From Spongiactinospora sp. TRM90649 (GTDB taxonomy: Bacteria; Actinomycetota; Actinomycetes; Streptosporangiales; Streptosporangiaceae), in NCBI RefSeq assembly GCF_029382225.1, contig NZ_JARLTC010000054.1:1-42284 (forward strand): a DNA stretch of 42,284 nt. Direction: 5' to 3'. The position numbers and the translations under genes are program-made. The notes beneath the pieces are model-generated. The model did not search any database. It was not told where the DNA came from and saw only the letters and a list, made by a program, of their open reading frames with translations. This document shows, piece by piece, positions 24,926-32,850 of the stretch. The number at the start of each line of letters is the position of its first letter. Positions within the stretch are counted from its first letter, which is position 1.

Positions 24926-25844
24926 AGCCGGACCTGAGCGGGGCCGTCGTTCCGAGCTTCCCGGGCCGCGTGTGCTGGGTTGCAGGCCCTCGTTCGGAGG
25001 GGAAGCCGGGATCGTTCCTGCCGCTCAGGCGAACACCAGCGTACTCCCGCAGGGCCATTCTCTGATGCCTCTTCTCGGCGAAGTGCATCTCGCCCGGGCA
25101 CTTCGGCAGTGTGGCCGTCGCTGTTCGTCCCCAGGTGCGGACGGCATGACCTGGGCCGCGTACCGCATGGCCGCTTCTGTGCGGATCCCCCGGCTCGCGG
25201 TCGCGCTGCGGGAAGGGAGTTGGCGACCGGATCCCCTGCGGGACAACCCGTTCCCCACCTACACGGGCAAGCAACTGGTGTCCGTCATTCCCATCGTTGA
25301 GGACCGCCTGGTGCACCGGGCGATGCGCAACGCGGTCGAACCCATCCTGGAAGCGCGGGTGTTCGCGCCGTGGGTGTCCGGCTATCGGCCGGGCCGCAAT
25401 CGGCTGACCGCCCTACGCCAGGCCATGGCCTACATCGACGCCGGGCTGAGCTGGGTGGCCGACGTGGACGTCGCCCGCGTGTCGGACGGCTCGAACGCCG
25501 TCGAGGTCACCGGCTGGCTCGCCGAGTACGTCTACGACGGCACGTTTCTGAACCGGTTCCGCACCGCGCTGTCCGGCCTGCCGTCCCCGCTGATCCCCGG
25601 CACCGGCCTCGCTCCCCTGCTGATCAACCTGCGGCTGTCACCGGCGGACCGGCTGCTGTCCGACCTCCGCGTCGTGCGCTTCGTGGACAACTACTGCGCC
25701 TTCGCCGCGAGCCGCCGTGAGGCGGAGAAGGCGATGCGGCGCATCCAGCGCTCCCTCAAGACGGTCGGCTTGGCCGCCAATGCGAGCAAGAGCCGGATCA
25801 GGTCCACGGCCTGCGTCGAAGACCTGTTCCTGATCGCCGGCTGA
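24915..25844 (+). CDS. Divergent reverse-transcriptase-like protein (FVDN active-site box)
   Basis: The 309-residue protein shows group II-intron-like RT blocks in order: RT0 with PGADGMTWAAYR (73-84); RT1-2 with GKQLVSVIPIVEDRLVHRAM, EPILEARVF and SGYRPGRNRLTAL; block A with DVDVARVSD (183-191), keeping Asp185 of the D-x4-F-D pattern; block 4 with GTGLAPLLINLRL in place of PQG-x3-SPLL; the catalytic box RFVDNY (Asp258, Asn259) in place of YxDD; then block 6-7 KTVGLAANASKSRI. There is no thumb or maturase domain. ATG 24915 overlaps queE; an inner ATG near residue 51 would start at the conserved part. The second Asp of the YxDD box is Asn, so polymerase activity may be changed or lost. Its place between queE and an FGE-fold gene is unusual. 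Confidence 0.8.
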   Translation: MSAEAGPERGRRSELPGPRVLGCRPSFGGEAGIVPAAQANTSVLPQGHSLMPLLGEVHLARALRQCGRRCSSPGADGMTWAAYRMAASVRIPRLAVALREGSWRPDPLRDNPFPTYTGKQLVSVIPIVEDRLVHRAMRNAVEPILEARVFAPWVSGYRPGRNRLTALRQAMAYIDAGLSWVADVDVARVSDGSNAVEVTGWLAEYVYDGTFLNRFRTALSGLPSPLIPGTGLAPLLINLRLSPADRLLSDLRVVRFVDNYCAFAASRREAEKAMRRIQRSLKTVGLAANASKSRIRSTACVEDLFLIAG

Positions 25845-25846
25845 CG

Positions 25847-25861
25847 AAAGGAGGTAATGGC
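25847..25861 (+). promoter_or_regulatory. Very strong ribosome binding site before the FGE-fold gene
   Basis: AAAGGAGG at 25847-25854 is a near-perfect complement of the 16S rRNA tail, seven bases before ATG 25862. It is one of only two junctions in the operon with a separate strong site, so this small protein may be made in excess over its neighbours. Confidence 0.75.
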
Positions 25862-26389
25862 ATGGCACTCACCTGGATCTTCGTTCCCGGCGGGACGTGC
25901 GAGTACGGCGACGAAGGCCGTCCGGTATCGGTTCGCCATCTCCGCTGGACGGCGACCGCCATCACGACCGATGACGACCGCCCGCTGACAGGAGTGAGCC
26001 ACGGCGAGGCCACGGACATCGCCGCACGGCTCGGCGGCAGGCTCCCGACGTCGGCCGAGTGGGAGTGGATGGCCGCCGGCCCCGAACGCAGGCCCTACCC
26101 ATGGGGAGACCAGCCTTGGCAGCCGGACCTGGCCAACCTGCGTGGTTCGCTGGTGGGCAACCCCGAACCTGTCGGCGCCCATCCGAAGGGGGCGACTCCG
26201 CTCGGCCTGCTCGACGTCGCGGGCAACGTGTGGGAGTGGACGTCCACGACCACGCTGGGCAAAGGCGCGATCATTCGCGGCGGCTCGTTCGCGTCCCTCC
26301 CCCTCTACGCGCGATGCACGTTCCTCAACGCCGCTCCCGTGGAGCTGGCCTCCCCCGGCATCGGCTTCCGGGTGGTGCGCGAGCTGTGA
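25862..26389 (+). CDS. Compact FGE-sulfatase/SUMF1-fold protein lacking the catalytic cysteines
   Basis: The 175-residue protein has the formylglycine-generating-enzyme fold signatures: WIFVPGGTCEYGD, GRLPTSAEWEWMA, YPWGD, GLLDVAGNVWEWT, IRGGSF and GIGFRVV at the end. Typical enzymes have about 280 residues; this one is short. Aligning the end by RGGS and GFR, the segment that carries the two active-site Cys in true FGEs reads ASLPLYARC and holds only one Cys, displaced. It is therefore probably a binding protein rather than a formylglycine-generating enzyme. The same C-type-lectin-like fold is the usual variable protein of diversity-generating retroelements, and a reverse transcriptase gene lies 17 bases upstream. 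Confidence 0.82.
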   Translation: MALTWIFVPGGTCEYGDEGRPVSVRHLRWTATAITTDDDRPLTGVSHGEATDIAARLGGRLPTSAEWEWMAAGPERRPYPWGDQPWQPDLANLRGSLVGNPEPVGAHPKGATPLGLLDVAGNVWEWTSTTTLGKGAIIRGGSFASLPLYARCTFLNAAPVELASPGIGFRVVREL

Positions 26390-26814
26390 ACCTGGTCATC
26401 GCCGGATGCTCCCGCCGCAAGCGGGCCACCGCCGTCCCCGTTCCCGCCCTCGAACTCTACGAGGGCGGCTGCGTCCCGCAGCTTCGCCAGCGCCTCGGCC
26501 ATCTGCCTGAGCTGCGCCGATGGCTGCGCATCCTGTCGGCCGAACACGGCCTGATCGACGCCGACCGGCCGCTGCTGCCCTACGACCGGGTGCTGACCTT
26601 GGAGCGGGCTCGCGAGCTGCGTTCCAGCGCCGGGTTCGTCCTGGCGCAGGAGTTCGATCGGTACGGCAGGCCGCGCGAGGCTCTCCTGATCGCCGAACCG
26701 CTCTATCAGGGCATCGTGCTCGATCACCTGACGGGAGTCCGGCTGCACCTCATCGGCGACCTGTATGACCGGGCGGCCGTGTCCACCGTCCTGGACTCGT
26801 GGGGGTGGCCGTGA
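26386..26814 (+). CDS. DUF6884-like protein
   Basis: The 142-residue protein starts at a GTG overlapping the FGE-gene stop. It opens with VIAGCSRRKRA, continues with PALELYEGG, then RILSAEHGLIDAD and LLPYDRVL. The CS..K, A..LY, LSA.HGLI and PYD pattern matches DUF6884-type proteins found in phage and accessory loci and distantly resembles nucleobase-handling domains. The function is unknown. In this operon a role in handling or attaching a modified base is possible but unproven. Confidence 0.65.
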   Translation: MNLVIAGCSRRKRATAVPVPALELYEGGCVPQLRQRLGHLPELRRWLRILSAEHGLIDADRPLLPYDRVLTLERARELRSSAGFVLAQEFDRYGRPREALLIAEPLYQGIVLDHLTGVRLHLIGDLYDRAAVSTVLDSWGWP

Positions 26815-27809
26815 CCGAGTCGCTGCAGGCCCTGCTCAGACGCCGGGACAACGACCACCGGGGGATCACCGGGCGGTTCGAGGTGGAGAACAGCCACCCC
26901 TGGCACACGGCGGGAGCGCTTCCCACCAGGCCGAACGTCTCTGTGGTGATCCCGGCCCACAACGTCGAGTACTGCCTGCCCGCCGTCCTCGACGCGCTGT
27001 CCGCCCAGACCACTGCCGCAGAGGTCGTCGTGGTGGACGACGCCAGTACGGACGGCACGGCCGAGATCGCCCGGAGGCACACTGCCGTCGACCAACTGAT
27101 CCGCCTTCCCGGGCACCTCGGTTCCGCCGCCGCACGCAATGTCGGGGCCGTCGCGGCCTCGGGGAGCACGATCGTGTTCCTGGACGCAGACATGGTCCTC
27201 CCGCCCCACGTGATCGCGGACCTCGCGGCCCGCGCCCACGAGGGCGCCGTGCTGATCGGTTTCCGGCACGGCATCGACCATGGAGCGGAACCGCCCGACA
27301 CACCTGACGTCCACGCCGATCACCGCGTCCGCTGGCGTCCACCAGTAGGCAGGCCGTTGCTGTACTCCGGCATCGTCCTGGACGAACCGGTCGACGGACG
27401 CCCGTTGGATCACACCCATGACCTGCTCGACCTCGGGTTCGGGCGGACGTACTACGACTGGGACCTGCCCAGGATGGTGGTCACCGCCCTACTCGCCGTG
27501 CCCCGGCATGCCCTCTTCGAGGTGGGCGGTTTCGCCCCCGAGTTCGGCGCGCTCGGGTGGGGCATGGAGGACACCCATCTCGGCGCGAAGCTGATCGCCG
27601 CCGGACTGCTGGTCATCCCGGTACGGCAGGCCGTCGGCTTCCACCTCAACCCGCCCGACGCCGCCGCCCTCTGGCAGGCCAAGCTCGCCTCCTGGCCGGC
27701 CACCCTCCGCCATTACCGCTCTCTCCTTGCCGCTCCACCACCGCGGCGCTCTGCCCTGTTCGCCGCAGAAACGCTCCGTCTTCTCTCCCGATGTGAGGTG
27801 AACAGGTGA
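26811..27809 (+). CDS. GT2-family glycosyltransferase
   Basis: The start chosen is GTG 26811, which overlaps the previous stop (GTGA), giving 332 residues; GTGs at 26799 and 26805 are in frame. The GT-A domain has VSVVIPAHNVEYCLPAVLDA, VVVVDDASTDGT and FLDADM (the D-x-D metal site), and the C-terminal part has GGFAPEFGALGWGMED, the G-W-G-x-E-D motif of galactosyltransferase-like GT2/GT7 enzymes. It transfers a sugar from a nucleotide donor to an unknown acceptor. No membrane segment is present. It is coupled to the radical SAM gene by a four-base overlap. Confidence 0.88.
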   Translation: MTESLQALLRRRDNDHRGITGRFEVENSHPWHTAGALPTRPNVSVVIPAHNVEYCLPAVLDALSAQTTAAEVVVVDDASTDGTAEIARRHTAVDQLIRLPGHLGSAAARNVGAVAASGSTIVFLDADMVLPPHVIADLAARAHEGAVLIGFRHGIDHGAEPPDTPDVHADHRVRWRPPVGRPLLYSGIVLDEPVDGRPLDHTHDLLDLGFGRTYYDWDLPRMVVTALLAVPRHALFEVGGFAPEFGALGWGMEDTHLGAKLIAAGLLVIPVRQAVGFHLNPPDAAALWQAKLASWPATLRHYRSLLAAPPPRRSALFAAETLRLLSRCEVNR

Positions 27810-28756
27810 TCCGAACATTCGGCGTGGCCGCGCGGGACGGGATCGCATTCGTCCACGATCCGGCGACCGGCCTCACCCATCGCGCCCCGCACGGCCTGCC
27901 GTCCGGCCGTCTGGAACTGGACGCGGCCGACGTGGACGGCTGGCCCGCCGTCCATCCCTCCACCTGCGGCGGAACCGCGCCGGTCAGCGTCTGCTGGTCG
28001 CCGATCGTGCGCTGCAACCTGCGCTGCCCGCACTGCCTGGACGACAAGTCCGTCACCGAGGTGGGCGCCGCCGACCGGCGCCGGATCGCCCACGTCATCG
28101 GGCATGCGGGCATCCTCGGGGTGGACATCTCCGGTGGCGAGCCGCTTCTTCTCCACGATCTCGCCGAGCTGGCCGACGAACTGACGGCGGCCGGGTGCGT
28201 GGTCAGCGTGACCACCAACGGCTGGCACCTCAAACGCCGGGCCGTCCAGCTCACCGGGCACGTGGACGCCATCAAGGTCAGCCTGGACGGTCCCAGCAGC
28301 CTGCTGCACGACGCCTGGCGCGGGAGAGGGTCGTTCAACCGAGCCGTTGACGGCGTGCGGGAGGCCGTCGCCGCCGGACTGCACGTGCGGCTCCAGACCG
28401 TGCTCATGGCCTCCAGCCGCGCCTTCGCCCAGGACATGGTGACGCTCGCGCACCGTCTCGGCACGGGCGGCGTCACCTTCCTGCAGATGCTCCCGATCGG
28501 CGAAGCCACTCGCCTCCCTGACGGAGACCAGGAGATGCTCGGAGACGACGAGGCCCACGCCCTCGTCGAGCAGCTCGACGTACCGCCGGGGCTGACCGTA
28601 CGGCTCCGCACCCGCCAAGGGGCGGGCGGGTTCACCGTCATCCGGGCCGACGGGCGGGTGTGGCGCAACGACCACCCGGCCGAGCGCATCTCCGCCCTGC
28701 GCGCGCTGCGCACTCCGGCGGACCTCGCCTTGACCGGATCGGACGGATCCGCCTGA
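27806..28756 (+). CDS. Radical SAM enzyme
   Basis: The 316-residue protein binds a 4Fe-4S cluster with Cys70, Cys74 and Cys77 (CNLRCPHC). Further radical SAM features are VDISGGEPLLLHDL, VSVTTNGWHL and AIKVSLDGPS. It resembles the MoaA/PqqE branch but has no visible C-terminal SPASM cysteine cluster. A leader region of about 65 residues precedes the cluster. The reaction is unknown; in this operon candidates are alteration of a sugar, a base or a peptide. The ATG overlaps the GT2 stop and its own stop overlaps the next ATG. Confidence 0.88.
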   Translation: MIRTFGVAARDGIAFVHDPATGLTHRAPHGLPSGRLELDAADVDGWPAVHPSTCGGTAPVSVCWSPIVRCNLRCPHCLDDKSVTEVGAADRRRIAHVIGHAGILGVDISGGEPLLLHDLAELADELTAAGCVVSVTTNGWHLKRRAVQLTGHVDAIKVSLDGPSSLLHDAWRGRGSFNRAVDGVREAVAAGLHVRLQTVLMASSRAFAQDMVTLAHRLGTGGVTFLQMLPIGEATRLPDGDQEMLGDDEAHALVEQLDVPPGLTVRLRTRQGAGGFTVIRADGRVWRNDHPAERISALRALRTPADLALTGSDGSA

Positions 28757-29292
28757 TGAGGATCTTCGAACACCGCCGCCTGTGGCACATGGCCGCAGAC
28801 CAGTACTGGGCCGCCACCCGCCTGCTGGCCGCCGAAGCGGCAGAACGCCTGGGAGAGGTGCGAACGGTCGTCGGCATCGCGGAGGGCGGGCGTGCCCCGG
28901 CGTACGCGATCGGCGCGGAGACGGGAGCGTCCGTGCACATCGTCAAGGCCCGCCACAATGCCTCCGACGAGATCGGCCTGCCCGCCACCGGAAAGGTGAC
29001 CTACGACCTGGGGGCGGTACCGAACCCCTTGCGCGGGCCGGTGCTCGTGGTGGACGACATCTGCGGCAGCGGTTCGACGCTCATCGCCGTCGTGTCCGCG
29101 CTTCAGCCGCTGACCGTTCCCGACGCCATGATCTGTACGGCGACGCTATGTCGCAACGCGGGGGCACCACCCGGTTTGCCCGACCTCTACATGTGGGAGG
29201 TCGCCGACTGGGTGGTCTTCCCCTGGGAACGAGTTCCGCCTGGACGACAGGCCAGCCCGTTGCCCGCTCACCCAGGGATGTCCCTGTGGTGA
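28756..29292 (+). CDS. Type I phosphoribosyltransferase
   Basis: The 178-residue protein has the PRPP-binding loop VLVVDDICGSGST (residues 96-108) and an upstream VVGIAEGGRAPAYAIG segment, as in purine and pyrimidine phosphoribosyltransferases. These enzymes move a base onto PRPP to give a nucleotide, or the reverse. In the toyocamycin pathway a phosphoribosyltransferase acts on preQ0, so the same use is a reasonable hypothesis next to queCDE. The ATG overlaps the radical SAM stop by one base (TGATG), and the stop overlaps the next GTG. Confidence 0.88.
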   Translation: MRIFEHRRLWHMAADQYWAATRLLAAEAAERLGEVRTVVGIAEGGRAPAYAIGAETGASVHIVKARHNASDEIGLPATGKVTYDLGAVPNPLRGPVLVVDDICGSGSTLIAVVSALQPLTVPDAMICTATLCRNAGAPPGLPDLYMWEVADWVVFPWERVPPGRQASPLPAHPGMSLW

Positions 29293-30329
29293 TCGCCTTC
29301 GTCCTCGTCTCCTACAAGCCGGACACGCCCGCCGGAATCGAGCGCGCCACCGCTGCCCTCGCCGCGGGCCTGCGGCAGCGCGGTCACGAAACGCCCATCA
29401 TCAGCGGCATCGGAGACCTCGATCTGAATGTGTCCTTCCCTGCCGACGACGCCACCCTGCGGCATGCCTTGGACTCCGGGCTACGCGAGCAGATCGCGAA
29501 TATCCTTGTGCAGCGGAAGGCGGACATCGTCGTCTACACCGACGCGCTGTGGGGTGCCGGACGCGCGATGGCCGTACATCCCGCCCGCAAGGTCCTCGCC
29601 GTCCACGTCATCGGCCCCGATCAGGATCTCCGGCCGGCGCTCGCCTCGGCGGAAGCCGTCATCGCCCCCTCGGCCACCGTGCTCCACCAGGCCGCCGAAC
29701 GCGGCCATGCCACCGAGCAATGGCACATCGTGCCGAACGCCCTGCTGCACGACGAGAGCGCCTGGCTCGACGATGCCCGCCGCGAGCGGCTCCGCCGCCG
29801 AGGACCCATCCGGGTGCTGAGCCGCCCGGCGCCGGAGAAGGGCGTGGAGGCCCTGCTCTCCTCCGCGCCGCCAACAGAGCGACCCGTGCAGGTCATCCTG
29901 GCGAGGGCGCCCTTCGAGGACCAGAACGGTGGGCAGGCCGAGATCGTACGCCGCTGCCTCGCCCTCCGAACTCCGGGGGTGACGGTACGAACCTGCGGCC
30001 TCGCCTGGCGGCATGTGCCCGGCTGGCTGTCCAACGCGGCCGTGGTCATCGTGCCCTCACACGCCGAGACCTTCGGGCTCGTCGCGCTGGAGGCGATGAG
30101 TGTCGGCACCCCCGTCGTCGCCTACGACGTGGGCAACCTCCCCGAGCTGATCGGCACCGGCGGCGTCATCGTCAAGCGCGGTGAAGGCCCGGACGGTCTG
30201 TGGCGAGCCGCCGCGGCCATCACCGAGGACCCGGTAACCTACCTGCGTACGTCACGGGCTGCGTACTACCGGTCACGGGACTTCCGGCCCACCACAATCG
30301 CTGACACGTTCCTGAAGGCGGTCTGGTGA
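29289..30329 (+). CDS. GT4-family glycosyltransferase
   Basis: The 346-residue GT-B protein starts at GTG 29289 overlapping the previous stop. It has RPAPEKGVEALL in the donor domain and PSHAETFGLVALEAMSVGTP with the E-x7-E motif, followed by VAYDVGNLPELI. The N-terminal domain begins FVLVSYKPDTPAGIERATAA, a typical acceptor-side opening. It uses a nucleotide-sugar donor with retention of configuration. It is the second glycosyltransferase in the operon, so the product may carry two sugar units or one sugar may be attached to a carrier. Confidence 0.88.
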   Translation: MIAFVLVSYKPDTPAGIERATAALAAGLRQRGHETPIISGIGDLDLNVSFPADDATLRHALDSGLREQIANILVQRKADIVVYTDALWGAGRAMAVHPARKVLAVHVIGPDQDLRPALASAEAVIAPSATVLHQAAERGHATEQWHIVPNALLHDESAWLDDARRERLRRRGPIRVLSRPAPEKGVEALLSSAPPTERPVQVILARAPFEDQNGGQAEIVRRCLALRTPGVTVRTCGLAWRHVPGWLSNAAVVIVPSHAETFGLVALEAMSVGTPVVAYDVGNLPELIGTGGVIVKRGEGPDGLWRAAAAITEDPVTYLRTSRAAYYRSRDFRPTTIADTFLKAVW

Positions 30330-31168
30330 TGGAAGTCCCGCTGCTCCTTGTCGATGGCCACAACCTGCTCTTCCGGGCGACCTTCGGGTTCCCCGCCCCG
30401 ATCCACTCCCGCGACAAGACCCGCGACCTCACCGGAGTCTTCGGCTTCTTCGCCCTGCTCCGGGTCGCGATCCGCGATGAACTGCCCGACCCTCCCGAAG
30501 TGATCGTGGTGTTCGACGGCGAGCACGGCTCAGCCGCCCGCCGGGAGGCCGACGCCACCTACAAGGCCAACCGCGTCGCCGACGAGACCACGCTAAAGCC
30601 CATCCTGGCGTTGCCGGACGTCAAACGTGGGCTGGACGCCTACGGCATCCCGTGGATGGAGATCGACGACTGCGAAGCCGACGACACCATCGCCACCCTC
30701 ACCCACCTCACCCCCGGCCGCGAACGGCTGATCATGTCCGGCGACCGCGACTTCTACCAACTCCTCACCGACGACGTGCAAGTCCTCAACACCGCCATGC
30801 ACCCAGGCAAACGTCACATCGGCCCCGCGCAGGTAATCGAGCGCTACGGCGTCACCCCAGGCCAGTGGCCGTGCTTCCGAGCGCTGTGCGGCGACCCATC
30901 CGACAACATCCCCGGCGTCCAGGGCATCGGACAGGTCACCGCCGCCCGCCTCCTGTCCGACGGACTCACCCTGGAAGACCTCCCCCGCTCCGGCCGCCTG
31001 ACCGGAGCCAAAGGACAACGAATCCTCCACACCTTCGACCAGGTCCTGGCCTGGCGGGAACTGATCCGCACCCGCACCGACGTAGCCGTGCCGTACCGGC
31101 CCAGCGGCGGTGCCGCACCTGCCCTTCCCACCCCCGCCGAGATCCTCGACAAGCTCGGCCTGTGGTGA
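30329..31168 (+). CDS. 5'-3' exonuclease of the PolI/FEN family
   Basis: The 279-residue stand-alone protein has all the metal-binding blocks: VDGHNLLFR (Asp9), DDCEADD (113-119), SGDRDFYQLL (Asp139, Asp141) and GDPSDNIPGVQGIG (Asp189, Asp192) with the helix-hairpin-helix that follows. This is the flap endonuclease/5' nuclease domain of DNA polymerase I without a polymerase. It cuts flaps or 5' ends of DNA or RNA-DNA. ATG 30329 overlaps the preceding stop (TGATG); GTG 30326 is also possible. Having it in a sugar/deazaguanine operon with a reverse-transcriptase-like gene points to nucleic acid as substrate or product. Confidence 0.9.
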   Translation: MEVPLLLVDGHNLLFRATFGFPAPIHSRDKTRDLTGVFGFFALLRVAIRDELPDPPEVIVVFDGEHGSAARREADATYKANRVADETTLKPILALPDVKRGLDAYGIPWMEIDDCEADDTIATLTHLTPGRERLIMSGDRDFYQLLTDDVQVLNTAMHPGKRHIGPAQVIERYGVTPGQWPCFRALCGDPSDNIPGVQGIGQVTAARLLSDGLTLEDLPRSGRLTGAKGQRILHTFDQVLAWRELIRTRTDVAVPYRPSGGAAPALPTPAEILDKLGLW

Positions 31169-31776
31169 AACCACCGTCGATGCTGACCGTCATGGGACAC
31201 CCCGACGACGCCGAACTATGGGCCGGAGGCACCCTCGCCCGGCACGCCGAAGCCGGAGCCAAGGTCACCATCGCCGTCCCCTCCCACGACCCCGTCCGCG
31301 ACGCCGAGGCCGCGGCCGGCGCCTCCGTCCTGGGCGCCTCGCTCCGCCTCCTGCCTGAGCTGACCACGTCGACCATCGCCGGACTCCTCGCCGAGCTGTC
31401 ACCGGACGTCGTCATCACCCACGGCCCCCGCGACGTTCACCCCGACCACCGGCGGGCCTGCCGCGCCGTCCTGGACGCGCTCCCCATGCCGGTGATCACC
31501 ACCGGCCACCCGCAGCGGGTCTACACCTGCGACTCCTACAACGGCCTGTCCCTGGACGGCCCGAACGCGCCGCACACGATCATCGACATCACCACCACGT
31601 TCACCACCAAGATGCGCGCCCTCACCGCCCACCGCTCCCAGCCCATCGACGAGCACTTCGGCCCGATGGCGGAGACCCTGGCCCGCCTGCACGGCGGCCG
31701 CATCGGCACCGCCTACGGCGAGGCGTTCACGCCCGTCCCCGTACTCGGCCGCCTGCCCGCCTCCGACTTCCTGTGA
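31165..31776 (+). CDS. PIG-L/LmbE family deacetylase
   Basis: The 203-residue protein has the zinc motifs HPDD (residues 12-15) and HPDH (92-95) of the PIG-L family, which removes acetyl groups from N-acetylglucosamine-containing conjugates, as in mycothiol and GPI synthesis. The GTG start overlaps the exonuclease stop. In this operon it may free an amino group after a glycosyltransferase has attached N-acetylhexosamine, a logic used in mycothiol and in some aminoglycosides. The specific acceptor is unknown. Confidence 0.9.
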   Translation: MKPPSMLTVMGHPDDAELWAGGTLARHAEAGAKVTIAVPSHDPVRDAEAAAGASVLGASLRLLPELTTSTIAGLLAELSPDVVITHGPRDVHPDHRRACRAVLDALPMPVITTGHPQRVYTCDSYNGLSLDGPNAPHTIIDITTTFTTKMRALTAHRSQPIDEHFGPMAETLARLHGGRIGTAYGEAFTPVPVLGRLPASDFL

Positions 31777-31794
31777 CCCCACCGGAGGGCCACC

Positions 31795-32850
31795 ATGGCG
31801 CTCTATCAGTACAGCCTTCTCACAGCCGACGCCCAGGTCAGCCTTGCCCGCCAGGTGATCGCCACAGGCCGACTCGGGTCCATCGGCGGCATGCGTGTCC
31901 CCCAGTTCGAAGCCGCGGTCGCCGCCCGCATCGGTCGCGCTCATGCAACGGCAATGGCCAGCGCCACGGCTGCACTCGAAGTGACGCTGAGGGCGCTCAA
32001 TGTTGGCCCTGGCTGCGAGGTGGTGATCCCCGCGCTCGGCTGGATATCGCTCGGCGCAGCGGTCACCGCCACCGGCGCCTCGGTGAGGGTCGCATCGACA
32101 CGGGAGCATCTCACCCCATCCTTCGAGGACGTCGCCCACCTGCTGACAGCCGACACAAGGGCCGTTGTCATCGCTCACCTACGCGGCTGGACGGCCCCGG
32201 ACATCGCGCGTATCGCAGCCGAGCTGCGCCGGCGCGGCATCCCACTGATCGAAGACTGTGCCCAGGCGTGGGGCGCGCCTGGAGCCGGTTCGTACGGCAC
32301 CGCCGCCTTCTTCTCCACCCAGACCTACAAGGTCGTCGCGACGGGAGAAGGCGGCCTCGCACTCTGCGACGACCCCGAACTGGCGTCACGTATCCGCGCG
32401 CTCGCCGGGGACACACGGGTGCGGACGCCCACTCCACTCTGGCGTGGCAACGCCCGGATGCCAGAGATCTCGGCCGCCCTCGCGCTCCCCCAGCTCGACC
32501 AACTCGATGATCTGGTGCAGGAGTTGCGCTCGCTGCAACGACCAGCCGCCGAACTGCTCAGCACGATCGGCACGGTTCTTCCCGGCGACCTCGATGCCGG
32601 TAACGGCACCCACGTTGGCGTGTGGCTGGATACACCGGCAGCCGCCGAAGCGTTCTCGTCACGGCTCGCGGATCTCCACTGCTGGCGACCTACCGTGGGT
32701 GACCTGCACACCTGCGCGGCCTGGCCTGTTGATACGCAGGCAGGCGGCTGGGACCGCTACCTTGACATCCAGATTCCATACACCGATCGCCACGCACGCC
32801 GAGCGTTCCTGGATTGCCTGCGTCGAGCGATCAAAGGTGTGCAGGCATGA
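31795..32850 (+). CDS. DegT/DnrJ/EryC1/StrS family PLP aminotransferase
   Basis: The 351-residue protein is a sugar aminotransferase. Lys179 in STQTYKVVATGEGG is the PLP-binding Lys, and IPLIEDCAQAWGA holds the PLP-contacting Asp. ASATAALEVTLRAL near the start is the usual phosphate-binding region. It adds an amino group to a keto-sugar, usually on a nucleotide. A GGAGG precedes the ATG, one of two independent ribosome sites in the operon. The next gene, an oxidoreductase that could make the keto-sugar, overlaps its stop. Confidence 0.92.
   Translation: MALYQYSLLTADAQVSLARQVIATGRLGSIGGMRVPQFEAAVAARIGRAHATAMASATAALEVTLRALNVGPGCEVVIPALGWISLGAAVTATGASVRVASTREHLTPSFEDVAHLLTADTRAVVIAHLRGWTAPDIARIAAELRRRGIPLIEDCAQAWGAPGAGSYGTAAFFSTQTYKVVATGEGGLALCDDPELASRIRALAGDTRVRTPTPLWRGNARMPEISAALALPQLDQLDDLVQELRSLQRPAAELLSTIGTVLPGDLDAGNGTHVGVWLDTPAAAEAFSSRLADLHCWRPTVGDLHTCAAWPVDTQAGGWDRYLDIQIPYTDRHARRAFLDCLRRAIKGVQA

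Noticed and set aside
26200..26389. Search for a DGR template/variable repeat pair
   Set aside because: No second copy of the FGE-gene 3' end was seen in the window by reading, and there is no adenine-rich variable stretch; a computed search would be needed.
27646..28956. 436-codon minus-strand open frame
   Set aside because: It overlies the GT2, radical SAM and phosphoribosyltransferase genes and is Ser/Arg-rich with no recognisable domain.
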